Source of the DNA: an uncultured Ruminiclostridium sp.
GTDB lineage: Bacteria > Bacillota > Clostridia > Oscillospirales > Ruminococcaceae
Length of the DNA: 64,000 nt
Reading direction: 5' to 3'
Assembly: GCA_947623915.1 (NCBI GenBank)
Contig: CANQIB010000002.1
Span: 1-64,000, forward strand
Below are positions 13,757-23,014 of the stretch, piece after piece (within the stretch, counting starts at the first letter, position 1; every line of letters starts with the position of its first letter). The notes under the pieces were generated by a model, which was not told the origin of the DNA, searched no databases, and was given only the letters and a program-made list of their open reading frames with translations. The position numbers and the translations under genes were made by a program.

Positions 13757-14812
13757 ATGAAGATCAAATTGGCAATTTTGGCAAAAGATAAAAATTACCT
13801 TTCAAAGATGACGTCTGTTTTTGCAAACAGATATTCGGACAAGATAGAAGTGTATTCCTACACGGACATTTCTGCTGTGGAAAAATTGAATGATATTAAG
13901 GCCGATGTTTTTCTTGCGGATAGTGCTTTCGAGATCAACAGGGAGCGGATACCGAATCATTGCGGATTTGCGTATCTGGTGGATTCTCCCGATATTGATA
14001 GTATAAACGACAATATTGCAATATGCAAATTCCAGAAATCGGATCAGTTGTATAAGCAGATATTGAGCGTTTACTCCGAAAAGGCCGGCAATATCATGAG
14101 GATCAAGCTAAACAACAGCGCCTGCAAAATAATCGCTTTCGCGTCGGCAAGCGGCGGAACGGGGAGCTCTACTGCCGCAGCCGCCTGCGCTATGCACTTT
14201 GCCGCTCAAAAGCACAAGACCCTGTATCTTAACTTGGAGAAAACCGGTTCGTCGGATCTGTACTTTTCCGGGCAGGGACAGTTTGACATGAGCGATATCA
14301 TCTTTGCGCTTAAAAGCCGCAAAGCAAATCTGCCGCTCAAGCTGGAAAGCTGCGTTCGCCAGGATGAATGCGGAGTGTATTATTTCGCATCTCCGAAAAT
14401 CGCTTTGGATATGATGGAGCTGACCGATGACGATATAATGAGACTTATCAATACTCTCAGACTCGGCGGAACATATGATTACATAATCGTGGATACTGAT
14501 TTCGGAATGGAAAAATCCCGCCTTGAAATTTTCGGACTTGTGCACAGTATTATTCTTGTGTGCGACGGCAGCGAGGTGTGCAATCTAAAGACCGTGCGCA
14601 CACTCGGTTCTCTGGCGGTTATCGACCAGAATTCCGATAATCCGCTGATGGGAAGGATACAAGTCTTATACAACAGATTCGGTAAAAATGCCAAAACCAT
14701 TGAAAATCTCCCTGTAAAGAGCATAGGAGGAATATCCAAATATGTTTACAGTAATATCGGGCAGATATTCAAACAGATATATGATAAAGAACTGTTTGAC
14801 AAGGTGATCTGA
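13757..14812 (+). CDS. tadZ: TadZ/CpaE-like pilus localisation ATPase
   Basis: A 351-residue protein. Residues 1-110 look like a receiver-type domain (VFLADSAFEI in the place of the phospho-site); residues 120-345 are a MinD/ParA-like domain. Its P-loop reads SASGGTGSST at 130-139: the signature lysine and the P-loop lysine of ParA/MinD (KGGxGK) are both serine (S132, S137). TadZ proteins often have such atypical loops and act as polar hubs for pilus assembly. It is the first gene after the invertible segment; I see no promoter of its own in the 60 bp between the right repeat and the start. GAAAGG precedes the ATG. Confidence 0.88.
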   Translation: MKIKLAILAKDKNYLSKMTSVFANRYSDKIEVYSYTDISAVEKLNDIKADVFLADSAFEINRERIPNHCGFAYLVDSPDIDSINDNIAICKFQKSDQLYKQILSVYSEKAGNIMRIKLNNSACKIIAFASASGGTGSSTAAAACAMHFAAQKHKTLYLNLEKTGSSDLYFSGQGQFDMSDIIFALKSRKANLPLKLESCVRQDECGVYYFASPKIALDMMELTDDDIMRLINTLRLGGTYDYIIVDTDFGMEKSRLEIFGLVHSIILVCDGSEVCNLKTVRTLGSLAVIDQNSDNPLMGRIQVLYNRFGKNAKTIENLPVKSIGGISKYVYSNIGQIFKQIYDKELFDKVI

Positions 14813-14830
14813 TTCCGGAGGTGAAGGATT

Positions 14831-16069
14831 TTGACGTTTGAAGAAGAACAGCAGTTTGTTGCAAGAATAAAAACATACGTTACCGATAATCTTCCCTTAA
14901 GCCAGATGAGCGACGATGAGCTCGAACAGAAGATAGAGGATATAGTCGTTCAGCAGATAGGCGACAGATACTGCTCTATCGAAAAACGCGTATCATTCGT
15001 TCAACAGGTCTACAGCTCGATCAGAGGTTTCGGGCTGTTGGACAGCATTATTTCGGATGATTCGATAACAGAGGTAATGATAAACGGCCCGGACAATATT
15101 TTTATCGAGCAAAACGGCAGACTTTTCAAGCTGGACAAAAAGTTTGAAAGTCAGCGCAGACTGGAGGATATTATCCAGCGGATAGTCGGGCTTGCCGGAA
15201 GAGAAGTAAACCAGGCAAATCCGATATGCGATACCAGACTCCCCGACGGCTCCCGTGTAAACGTTGTGCTGCCGCCGATAGCTCTGTGCGGTCCTACTAT
15301 CACAATAAGAAAATTCTCAAAAACTCCCATGACGATAGAAAAGCTGATAGAGTACGGCTCCATAACAAAGGAGATAGCAAAGATATTGGAACAGCTCGTG
15401 AGAGCAAAATACAATATTTTTGTCAGCGGCGGTACCGGTTCGGGCAAAACGACGTTTCTTAACGCGTTATCAAACTACATACCGGCAGACGAACGTGTTA
15501 TAACCATCGAGGATTCTGCGGAATTGCAGATCACAAGAGTTGAAAACCTCGTCAGCTTGGAAACCAGAAATGCCAATGCGTCCGGCGCCGGTCAGATAAC
15601 GATACGCGACCTTATAAAATCTTCCCTTCGTATGCGTCCGGAACGGATAGTTGTCGGAGAGGTGCGCGGAGGCGAAGCGCTGGATATGCTGCAAGCCATG
15701 AACACCGGACATGACGGTTCGTTGTCTACCGGCCACGCAAATTCCACCCACGATATGCTGAGCCGTCTTGAAACCATGGTGCTGCAAGGCTCCGCGGGAC
15801 TGCCGCTTGAAGCGATAAGACAACAGATAGCTTCGGCTGTGGATATAATAATACATTTATCCCGACTGCGTGACAAGACCCGTAAGACAATGGAGATCAC
15901 CGAGGTAGTGGGATATGAAAACGGGGAGATACAGCTAAATCCTCTTTATGTATTTGAGGAGGACGAGAACAGCACGCTTGAAAAGGTTTCGGGAAGTCTC
16001 AAGCGAACCGAAAATCGGATGCAGAACACCTTTAAGCTGCAGCTTGCGGGTATAAATGTCGATATATGA
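14831..16069 (+). CDS. tadA: TadA/CpaF pilus assembly ATPase
   Basis: A 412-residue secretion ATPase of the type II/IV family that powers Flp pilus assembly at the inner face of the membrane. Walker A is at 200-208 (GGTGSGKTT), followed by the Asp box ([12 protein letters not shown]), Walker B ([15 protein letters not shown]) and the His box ([14 protein letters not shown]). The N-terminal helical domain is typical of CpaF. Start is a TTG at 14831 with GGAGGTGA upstream; spacing from tadZ is 18 bases. Confident family call. Confidence 0.96.
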   Translation: MTFEEEQQFVARIKTYVTDNLPLSQMSDDELEQKIEDIVVQQIGDRYCSIEKRVSFVQQVYSSIRGFGLLDSIISDDSITEVMINGPDNIFIEQNGRLFKLDKKFESQRRLEDIIQRIVGLAGREVNQANPICDTRLPDGSRVNVVLPPIALCGPTITIRKFSKTPMTIEKLIEYGSITKEIAKILEQLVRAKYNIFVSGGTGSGKTTFLNALSNYIPADERVITIEDSAELQITRVENLVSLETRNANASGAGQITIRDLIKSSLRMRPERIVVGEVRGGEALDMLQAMNTGHDGSLSTGHANSTHDMLSRLETMVLQGSAGLPLEAIRQQIASAVDIIIHLSRLRDKTRKTMEITEVVGYENGEIQLNPLYVFEEDENSTLEKVSGSLKRTENRMQNTFKLQLAGINVDI

Positions 16070-16106
16070 TCTTGCACGGCAAAAGTTAAATATTTGAGGA
16101 GAGAGT

Positions 16107-16970
16107 ATGGGACTGTTTACTAAAGACAAAAAAGAGCCGGAGGAACCGCAGTACTATTTGTCGGCGGACAATATGCCTACATATAATTACCGCGTTTACC
16201 ACATGAAAAAGACCGAGAAATTATTGTATTTTCTTTTGGCGTTCGTGGCGGGAGCTGCGGTGGGCTATCTGTTTTACGGCGGTATAGGCAAAGACGAATT
16301 CGGTGAGCCTACCACCGTCACATGGGTGCTGGATATAGGAATATCTTCCTTAGTGGGGATCATTGCGGGGAGACTGTTTGTGCCTACCCGTGTAAAGGCC
16401 ATTCAGAAAAAGCGCAAAACTCAGCTTAACAGGCAGTTCCGCGATATGTTGGACGCTCTTACGACCTCTTTGGGAGCAGGTAAAAACGTTACCGATTCGT
16501 TTTACTCGGTGTACCAAGACCTTAAAGCTCAGTATGACAGCGATGATTTTATAATGAAAGAGCTTGAAGTAATTATATCCGGAATACACAACAATATACC
16601 GATCGAAGATGTGCTGGAGGATTTTGGCAAGCGCAGCGACAGCGACGATATACTCAGCTTTGCCAACGTCTTTAAGATAAGCTACCGCAAGGGCGGAAAT
16701 ATCAGAGATATAATAAGGAACACTCACAGCATACTCAGCGATAAAATGGATATCGCGGAGGATATCGAAACTCTTGTCGCGTCAAACAAGATGGAAACAA
16801 ACATAATGATAGCCATGCCGGTGCTTTTGATAGCGGCAATAAAATTCATGAGCCCGGAATTTTCGGCGAACTTTGTAACACCGACCGGTATAATCTCCAC
16901 CACTATCAGTCTGGCGGTGTTTGTGATAGCTTACTTTATCGGCAAGCAGATACTGGATATAAAGATATAA
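16107..16970 (+). CDS. tadB: TadB-like pilus platform protein
   Basis: A 287-residue polytopic membrane protein with one GspF/T2SSF domain. Two helices lie at about 30-50 (LLYFLLAFVAGAAVGYLF) and 72-95, a cytoplasmic segment spans 100-225 with the usual helical repeat (RDMLDALTTSLGAGKNVTDS), and two C-terminal helices begin near 230 (IMIAMPVLLIAAIKFM) and 257. With TadC it forms the membrane platform on which TadA acts. Confidence 0.92.
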   Translation: MGLFTKDKKEPEEPQYYLSADNMPTYNYRVYHMKKTEKLLYFLLAFVAGAAVGYLFYGGIGKDEFGEPTTVTWVLDIGISSLVGIIAGRLFVPTRVKAIQKKRKTQLNRQFRDMLDALTTSLGAGKNVTDSFYSVYQDLKAQYDSDDFIMKELEVIISGIHNNIPIEDVLEDFGKRSDSDDILSFANVFKISYRKGGNIRDIIRNTHSILSDKMDIAEDIETLVASNKMETNIMIAMPVLLIAAIKFMSPEFSANFVTPTGIISTTISLAVFVIAYFIGKQILDIKI

Positions 16971-16991
16971 ACGTCCGCGAGGTTTATTTAT

Positions 16992-17864
16992 ATGGAAATC
17001 GGAATTATTGATTATGTTATCTTCGGATTGGGAGCATTTTTCCTGGTGCTATGGCTTGTGTTCTTCTTTGTCGGGATCAAATATAATTCAATGTTTGAGG
17101 TGCTTGACGGCAAGGAGTACAGGTTAAAGGAAATGTACGGCATGGGATACGCTATGCTGCAATTTGTGAAATACGGCTACAAAACCAACGGCGACCGTAA
17201 GTTAAGACAGTATCTGAGCGTACTTTATGAAGATAAATACGCCGATTACTATTTGAGAGTGGTACATTCCCAACAGCTCACGTTTGCTTTTACAATGATA
17301 GTTATATCCTTTGCGCTTTACGGCTTCGCAAATGATATCTCGGTAGTGGCGGTAGGTATTGTTTTTGCGTTCGTACTGTATTATTACTTCGGCACGCTTA
17401 CCAAGAAAAAGATAGAAAAGCGCACCGATGAGCTTTTGCATGATTTTTCCGAGATAGTGTCAAAGCTGGCGTTGCTGACCAACGCGGGCATGATACTAAG
17501 AGAAGCGTGGGAAGAAGTTGCATACGCCGGCGACGGCGTTATCTACAAAGAAATGCAGACGTCGGTCACGGAAATGCGTAACGGCGTATCAGACGTGGAC
17601 GCTATGTATAATTTCGGTACACGCTGTATAATACCCGAAGTAAAAAAATTCACCTCTACCATCATGCAGGGTCTGACTAAGGGCAACAGCGAGCTTACCG
17701 CGATGCTTCAGGCACAAAGTAAAGAGGTTTGGCAGCTGAAAAAACAGCTGGTAAGAAGAGAAGGAGAAAAAGCGGCAAGCAAGCTGCTGCTACCTATCTG
17801 TGTTATGTTCCTCGGAATACTTATAATGATCATCGTTCCGATTTTCACTAACATTGGAATGTAA
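16992..17864 (+). CDS. tadC: TadC-like pilus platform protein
   Basis: A 290-residue partner of TadB with the same GspF layout: an N-terminal helix (VIFGLGAFFLVLWLVFFFVG), a pair of helices at ~90-130, a cytoplasmic GspF segment (FSEIVSKLALLTNAGMILRE) and a C-terminal helix (LLLPICVMFLGILIMIIVPI). Spacing from tadB is 21 bases. Separate tadB and tadC genes are the rule in tad loci. Confidence 0.92.
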   Translation: MEIGIIDYVIFGLGAFFLVLWLVFFFVGIKYNSMFEVLDGKEYRLKEMYGMGYAMLQFVKYGYKTNGDRKLRQYLSVLYEDKYADYYLRVVHSQQLTFAFTMIVISFALYGFANDISVVAVGIVFAFVLYYYFGTLTKKKIEKRTDELLHDFSEIVSKLALLTNAGMILREAWEEVAYAGDGVIYKEMQTSVTEMRNGVSDVDAMYNFGTRCIIPEVKKFTSTIMQGLTKGNSELTAMLQAQSKEVWQLKKQLVRREGEKAASKLLLPICVMFLGILIMIIVPIFTNIGM

Positions 17865-17895
17865 GACTCAGCTACAAACGAAAGGAGGTGACGGT

Positions 17896-18114
17896 ATGTT
17901 TACCAATTTGAGGGTAATGGGCGGTCTTTTACTGGACAAGCTGAAAAGAAGACTGACCGATGAAACAGGCGCGGTGGATGTTGTTGCGATAGTTGTACTT
18001 ATAGGTATTGTGGTTCTGCTGGCAATCATTTTTAAGGATCAAATTGCCGATTTGTTGAATAGCTTATTCGGAACCATAGAAGAGAATGCAACCAATGCCG
18101 TTAACGGTGGCTAA
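17896..18114 (+). CDS. flp: Flp-type pilin (Flp1-like)
   Basis: A 72-residue prepilin. A short basic leader (LLLDKLKRRLTDETG) is followed by a hydrophobic helix from residue 26 (AVDVVAIVVLIGIVVLLAII) and a small C-terminal part ending NAVNGG. The Glu at +5 of classical Flp is replaced by a hydrophobic residue, as I recall for the Firmicute Flp1-like group. I start at ATG 17896 because AAAGGAGG lies seven bases upstream; a frame start at 17854 overlaps tadC. It is the only Flp-like gene in the block and should be the major subunit. A stable hairpin follows it. Confidence 0.88.
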   Translation: MFTNLRVMGGLLLDKLKRRLTDETGAVDVVAIVVLIGIVVLLAIIFKDQIADLLNSLFGTIEENATNAVNGG

Positions 18115-18161
18115 GCCGAAAACGCTTATTTTGGTAATACCGCCGGTCCACAGAGCAAAAA

Positions 18162-18184
18162 GGGGAAAGCCTTTGGCTTTCCCC
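18162..18184 (+). other. Stable hairpin after the pilin gene
   Basis: GGGGAAAGCC (18162-18171) pairs perfectly with GGCTTTCCCC (18175-18184) around TTT. No T-run follows, so it is probably not a full terminator; it may protect the 3' end of pilin mRNA and raise pilin output over downstream genes. Confidence 0.65.
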
Positions 18185-18224
18185 AAAGGCTCCGGCCTTA
18201 ATGAAAAACGAGAGGACAATAAAG

Positions 18225-18911
18225 ATGACAGAAAAAATCAAAAACCTAATAGGTTCCGATAAGGGAGCCGTCACTTTGATAGAGGCTGCCTTTATTTTTC
18301 CTATCATGTTTATTATCCTTATCGCTCTTATATATTTCGGAAACGCCTTTTACCAGAAAGCGCGCATAGTTTCCATGGCGGAACGTTATGCGATAGAAGG
18401 CGCGAACCGATGCGCCGATCCACTGCTCGACACGGTGAGTGCCACAGGAAAAACTCCGTCGGCAAGCAATGTTTCACCAAAGCCGTACAGATATATATTT
18501 ACCGGCTATATGGAGGATATAGAAAGCTCGGTAGAAAAAGAGCTGGTAGACGAATTTAACGGAAATTATACCTTTTTTGCCGGTATGAATCCGGTGCTGA
18601 GAACGCACCAGTCGGATATCGCGACATACAATAATTATCTTGTATATGCCACCTTTGAGGTAGATGTGGATTATGAGATACATTTTCCGATGAAGATGAT
18701 AGACGGCAGGAGCCTTCCCGTAATGAAGCTGCACTGCCATGCCGAGGCGCCGGTGAGCAGCGCACCGGAATTTATACGCGATACCGATATGGTAATAGAT
18801 ATTCTTGACGAAGCCGGTGTGCTGGATAAGGTAGACGCTATAAAAAGCAAGATCGGAGAAATGTTTGGTAAACTGACTGATGTGCTTAAATCAATAGGAA
18901 ACGGAGGGTAA
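18225..18911 (+). CDS. TadE-like minor pseudopilin
   Basis: A 228-residue protein with the TadE prepilin signature near its start: GAVTLIEAAFIFPIMF, where Glu20 follows the putative cleavage region and a single membrane helix extends to about residue 40. The rest is extracytoplasmic. ATG 18225 has AGAGGA eight bases upstream; the ATG at 18201 lacks a site. Pseudopilins of this type are thought to prime or cap the Flp pilus. Confidence 0.85.
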   Translation: MTEKIKNLIGSDKGAVTLIEAAFIFPIMFIILIALIYFGNAFYQKARIVSMAERYAIEGANRCADPLLDTVSATGKTPSASNVSPKPYRYIFTGYMEDIESSVEKELVDEFNGNYTFFAGMNPVLRTHQSDIATYNNYLVYATFEVDVDYEIHFPMKMIDGRSLPVMKLHCHAEAPVSSAPEFIRDTDMVIDILDEAGVLDKVDAIKSKIGEMFGKLTDVLKSIGNGG

Positions 18912-18915
18912 CGCA

Positions 18916-21900
18916 ATGCTTGATTTCTTTAACAGAACAAAGGGTTCGGTTTCGATATTTCTTGTGCTTATCCTTCTTCCGATGATGACCGTCGGAGCTA
19001 TCTTTGTAGACGCCGGTAAAATGTCGCTTGTCAATTCGGTAGCGGATTCCGCTTCCGACCTTACGCTTAATACGGCTTTGACCGACTACGATACTAAGCT
19101 CAAGGACCTTTACGGACTGTTTGCCACCGCTCAGGACACCGATGAGCTTTTTGAAAAGCTGGAGGATTATTACCTTACCGCTATCACGGCGTCCGGAGTC
19201 AACAACGATATTGCCCAGACTTATACCGACCAGATAATGGCGCAGCTGGGACTGCTTGCACAAAAAGAGTCTAATTCTTCATCCGATCTGCTGAAAATGG
19301 ATCTGAATTATTTGTCAGTGGAAAAAAATCCGAACGCCACGCTTGCCAACCCCGCTATATTAAAGGTGCAGATAGTGGACTTTATGAAATACCGTTCGCC
19401 TATAAATACGGGGCTTAGTTTTATACAGTCGTTAAAGAGCTTTACCAGCCTTGACAAGCAAAACGACGTTGTAGACAAGCGTATAAAGTATTACGAGGAG
19501 GAGCAGAATGTAATGTCCCAGCTTAAAGCGGCGTGGGACAACATCAGCCAATACAATAAGACCGATGTGGTAAGTGACAGCAATTTCTTCAGCAATATGC
19601 AAAAGGAATTCACCGACCCTGCCGAATTGAAAGCGGATTTTGTGGATATAAGCAGGGCGATGATCTCCGATGTACTCAATATCAGCGAAAATAACCTTAC
19701 GTTTAATTACGGCACCGAGGACCGCAATCTTACTCCGAAGGATATCGACGGTAAGAAAGGCAGCAGCGTCAATGTCCCTTCCGTTTATACCGAGAACGAC
19801 AGCGGCAAGACATATAAAAATACTTATATCGATTATTACAACAACTACAATCTGAAAAATTTGCCGGATAATCTTCCCACAGCCGACGGAATGAAGATCC
19901 TTTTGGGCAACTTTTTTGATAAATACGATAAAGTGTTTTCTTATGGCTTTCCGCTGATAGATAATTATAAGGATATGCTAAATTCCGTATATCCCATACA
20001 GTATATTGCACAGAATATGCGCGATTATAAGTTCGGCGAAATGGTGACCGATGCGCTGATACCGGCTTATGACGCATATCAAAAGATAAAAAGCGCGCAG
20101 ATATGGATAGATGCATATGACCGCGTATCCTCCGGCAGAGATGATGAAGGTGAAACAGAGGACGAGGAAGGCGAGGAGGAGACGGAGGATTCCGAGACGA
20201 TAACCTCCAAGGAAGATTTCCTGGATCAGACCATCACCATAAAAAGCCGCTCAGAAACAATAAGCGTTTTCCTGTCCGATGCAGAAACAAAATTCCAGAA
20301 ACTTGTAGATAGTATATTCCCGTTGATAAATCAGATACACAAATCCTCCAAGGATATCATCAGCGGAAGCGACAAGTATTCCGACAGGATCAGCAAAATA
20401 AAGAATGATTCGCTGAAAAAGCTGTCATATATAGAAAATGTCATGGAGCAGCTTACAAACGCGTCTCAGAATCTCGGCGATGCCATAAGTCACCTAAATC
20501 AGGCGGCCGACCTTGTAGACGGAAATCTCAAGAACGCAAGAAGCAACTGGCAGAATTCCGTCGATGCGATAAGCGGCACCGCTATTGCTCAGCAGGACAG
20601 CATGGAGATAGCACAGTCCGGCAAGAATCTCAACTCCGACGAGATAAGGTCTCTTTCGTCACGGCTGAACGATACTAAGACTCAAATAGATAAAACGATC
20701 AACAGCCTCAAAGAATTTTCCTTTGACGGCAAAGCGCTGGTGGATATTTCAACCATAAGCGTTGCATCACTTGATGCAAATAAAGCATTTGACAGCATAA
20801 AAACCGTGGTTGACAATTATGCGACTCAATACATAGGACGTGATATTTATCCCAAAGCCGACAGTCTAGGAAATGCGCTGCCGGTAGATAATACTGCGCT
20901 GGCAAATTTGTGCGACGTTGAGGGAAGCGCTTATTATTGGGTAAGCAGCCCCACGTTTAATGTTCAGTGGGCAAAGCAGACCGACACATTGCCAAACCTT
21001 GAGGAGCTTCCAAGCGTGACGGTTGGCACGAATCCTACAGACCGCAACGGAAAAGCAAGAAAGGTATACAATTATCTCAGCTCGCATTTTAAAGCAACCG
21101 AATCCTCCTCCGGCAGCTCCGGAAGCTCCGAAAGTGAGCAGAGCAAGGAAGAATCGGAGAAAATATACGATAATATTAAAAATAACGGCAGCAACGATGC
21201 AGAGAGTCAGTCCAAATCGGGCAGCGAGCTTCCCGGCGGCGAGGAAGGACCATTCGCACAAAGGGATATTTCCAGCAACAATTCGCTTGCTGAGTGGCCG
21301 TCGCTCAGTGATGACCCGGATTTTACCGAGCCGGTGCTCCCAAACGGTGATAATGCCGCGTCCGATTCCTCTTCAAATCTTAAGTCGATGTTTTCCAAGC
21401 TCGCCGAAAATATAACAAATCTGGCCGGCGATTTCCGTGATAAGCTGTACATAGCCGACTACGCAATGAGTATGTTCAGCTACGATACCGTCCAGAGGGA
21501 ATACGATAAGAAAAACGAGGAAAAAGGTATTACTGTTTCGGGCGATGATAAATATCCTCATACCCTTACCATGACTCCTATAAACGCCGAAAACAATTTT
21601 ATGTACGGCGGAGAAGTAGAGTATATACTTTACGGAAGCAGTAACTCTAACAACAAATTTGCCGCATATGGCAGTATATATGGCGTAAGGCTGGGGCTCA
21701 ACCTGGTGTATGCCTTTTTAAGCTCGGAGATAAGAGATACCGCTTTTGCTCTGGCAACGCCTATATCGGCTGCAACATTGGGAATAATACCTGTTCCTTT
21801 GATACAGGGCGTGATAATTATAGCGCTTGCATGCTGTGAGTCCGCGGTTGATCTTGAAATGCTGCGCGAGGGTGAATCGCTGCCGCTGTATAAAGATAAA

Positions 21901-22986
21901 GACAGCTGGAGATGTTCCCCCACGGGATTGGTCAATGTGGCAAAGGGAGTAGCGGAGGAAGTAAGCAAAAAGGCGGTCAACAAAGCTACCAATGTCCTTA
22001 CAGACGGCATAACCGATCTGCTCAATATGACAGACGAGGAGCTTGAGAGCTTCATATCGGAAAAAAGCAACCAGCTTTCAAATACTTTCAAAGAGAAATA
22101 TGACAGCATAATCACCGAAAATATAAACGTGGTGATACAGTCGGTGACTACGACCGTAAATACCGCATTTGAAAAGATGCGGGGATATATCACCGACCTT
22201 TCCGCTATGGGAGAAAATGAGATCAATTCGCTTTTGTCATCTGTCAAGAGCGAGCTGCAAAACGAAAAGAACGCCATAAGCGGCAGTGATATGGCAAGTG
22301 ATATCAAGCGTTCGGCAATAGATTTCATACTCAGTCACGATGACCTGCTCAAAAATCTGATAAATAAAGTCAAGGATTCTATGGGCACTACTCTTGACAG
22401 TATTATAGATAAAGGGAACAGTACCGCCAACGACTTTGTCGATCAGGTTTCTTCACCGCTGCTTAGCTGTGTGGAAGATATCAGAAAAAAGATAGAGGAT
22501 TATATCAAGAACACCACACTTAAAATAAACGATAAGGTGAAAAACACCATAGAAGACCTTAAGGAAAAGGTCAAGAACAAATCCGGTGATATCAAAAAGC
22601 AGCTCAATGATAAAATAGACGGATTGTTCGGGGATACCGATTCGTCTGCCGGAGCGCTCGGCGGAGATACCAAAACTTCGTTCCTTTCCTCCGTGCTTTC
22701 TTTCAGATACAGCGATTATCTCAGACTTTTCCTTATCATAAATCTTTTCACGAACGAGGAGGACATTCTGCTGAGAACGGCTGACGTTATACAGTCCAAC
22801 ATGGCGTGGACTAACCGAAACTCAAAGTATACGCTGAGCCAATCCGCTGTGTATGTCGACCTGACTGCGAAAATACATATTTCGCCTACGTTGCTCGCAT
22901 TACCTTTGTTCGACGATGTGGAGGGTAATCCCTTCGGCGACGGCAGCGGTTATGTAATGACCGTAAAAGACACTAAGGGATATTGA
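18916..22986 (+). CDS. Very large TadG-like protein (DUF5702-like)
   Basis: A 1356-residue protein. The N-terminus (GSVSIFLVLILLPMMTVGAI and FVDAGKMSLVNSVADSASDL) is a TadG/DUF5702-type membrane anchor. The body is long and helical, with many Asn/Ser/Lys-rich coiled stretches, an acidic run near residue 410 (EGETEDEEGEEETEDSE), and a Ser/Glu-rich linker near 730. A second hydrophobic segment lies near residue 960 (GIIPVPLIQGVIIIALACCE). TadG proteins tie the pilus to the cell envelope; this one is far larger than the usual 300-500 residues. GGAGGG precedes ATG 18916. Confidence 0.8.
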   Translation: MLDFFNRTKGSVSIFLVLILLPMMTVGAIFVDAGKMSLVNSVADSASDLTLNTALTDYDTKLKDLYGLFATAQDTDELFEKLEDYYLTAITASGVNNDIAQTYTDQIMAQLGLLAQKESNSSSDLLKMDLNYLSVEKNPNATLANPAILKVQIVDFMKYRSPINTGLSFIQSLKSFTSLDKQNDVVDKRIKYYEEEQNVMSQLKAAWDNISQYNKTDVVSDSNFFSNMQKEFTDPAELKADFVDISRAMISDVLNISENNLTFNYGTEDRNLTPKDIDGKKGSSVNVPSVYTENDSGKTYKNTYIDYYNNYNLKNLPDNLPTADGMKILLGNFFDKYDKVFSYGFPLIDNYKDMLNSVYPIQYIAQNMRDYKFGEMVTDALIPAYDAYQKIKSAQIWIDAYDRVSSGRDDEGETEDEEGEEETEDSETITSKEDFLDQTITIKSRSETISVFLSDAETKFQKLVDSIFPLINQIHKSSKDIISGSDKYSDRISKIKNDSLKKLSYIENVMEQLTNASQNLGDAISHLNQAADLVDGNLKNARSNWQNSVDAISGTAIAQQDSMEIAQSGKNLNSDEIRSLSSRLNDTKTQIDKTINSLKEFSFDGKALVDISTISVASLDANKAFDSIKTVVDNYATQYIGRDIYPKADSLGNALPVDNTALANLCDVEGSAYYWVSSPTFNVQWAKQTDTLPNLEELPSVTVGTNPTDRNGKARKVYNYLSSHFKATESSSGSSGSSESEQSKEESEKIYDNIKNNGSNDAESQSKSGSELPGGEEGPFAQRDISSNNSLAEWPSLSDDPDFTEPVLPNGDNAASDSSSNLKSMFSKLAENITNLAGDFRDKLYIADYAMSMFSYDTVQREYDKKNEEKGITVSGDDKYPHTLTMTPINAENNFMYGGEVEYILYGSSNSNNKFAAYGSIYGVRLGLNLVYAFLSSEIRDTAFALATPISAATLGIIPVPLIQGVIIIALACCESAVDLEMLREGESLPLYKDKDSWRCSPTGLVNVAKGVAEEVSKKAVNKATNVLTDGITDLLNMTDEELESFISEKSNQLSNTFKEKYDSIITENINVVIQSVTTTVNTAFEKMRGYITDLSAMGENEINSLLSSVKSELQNEKNAISGSDMASDIKRSAIDFILSHDDLLKNLINKVKDSMGTTLDSIIDKGNSTANDFVDQVSSPLLSCVEDIRKKIEDYIKNTTLKINDKVKNTIEDLKEKVKNKSGDIKKQLNDKIDGLFGDTDSSAGALGGDTKTSFLSSVLSFRYSDYLRLFLIINLFTNEEDILLRTADVIQSNMAWTNRNSKYTLSQSAVYVDLTAKIHISPTLLALPLFDDVEGNPFGDGSGYVMTVKDTKGY

Positions 22987-23014
22987 TAAAACTTTGTTAA
23001 AAGGAGTATCAGAT

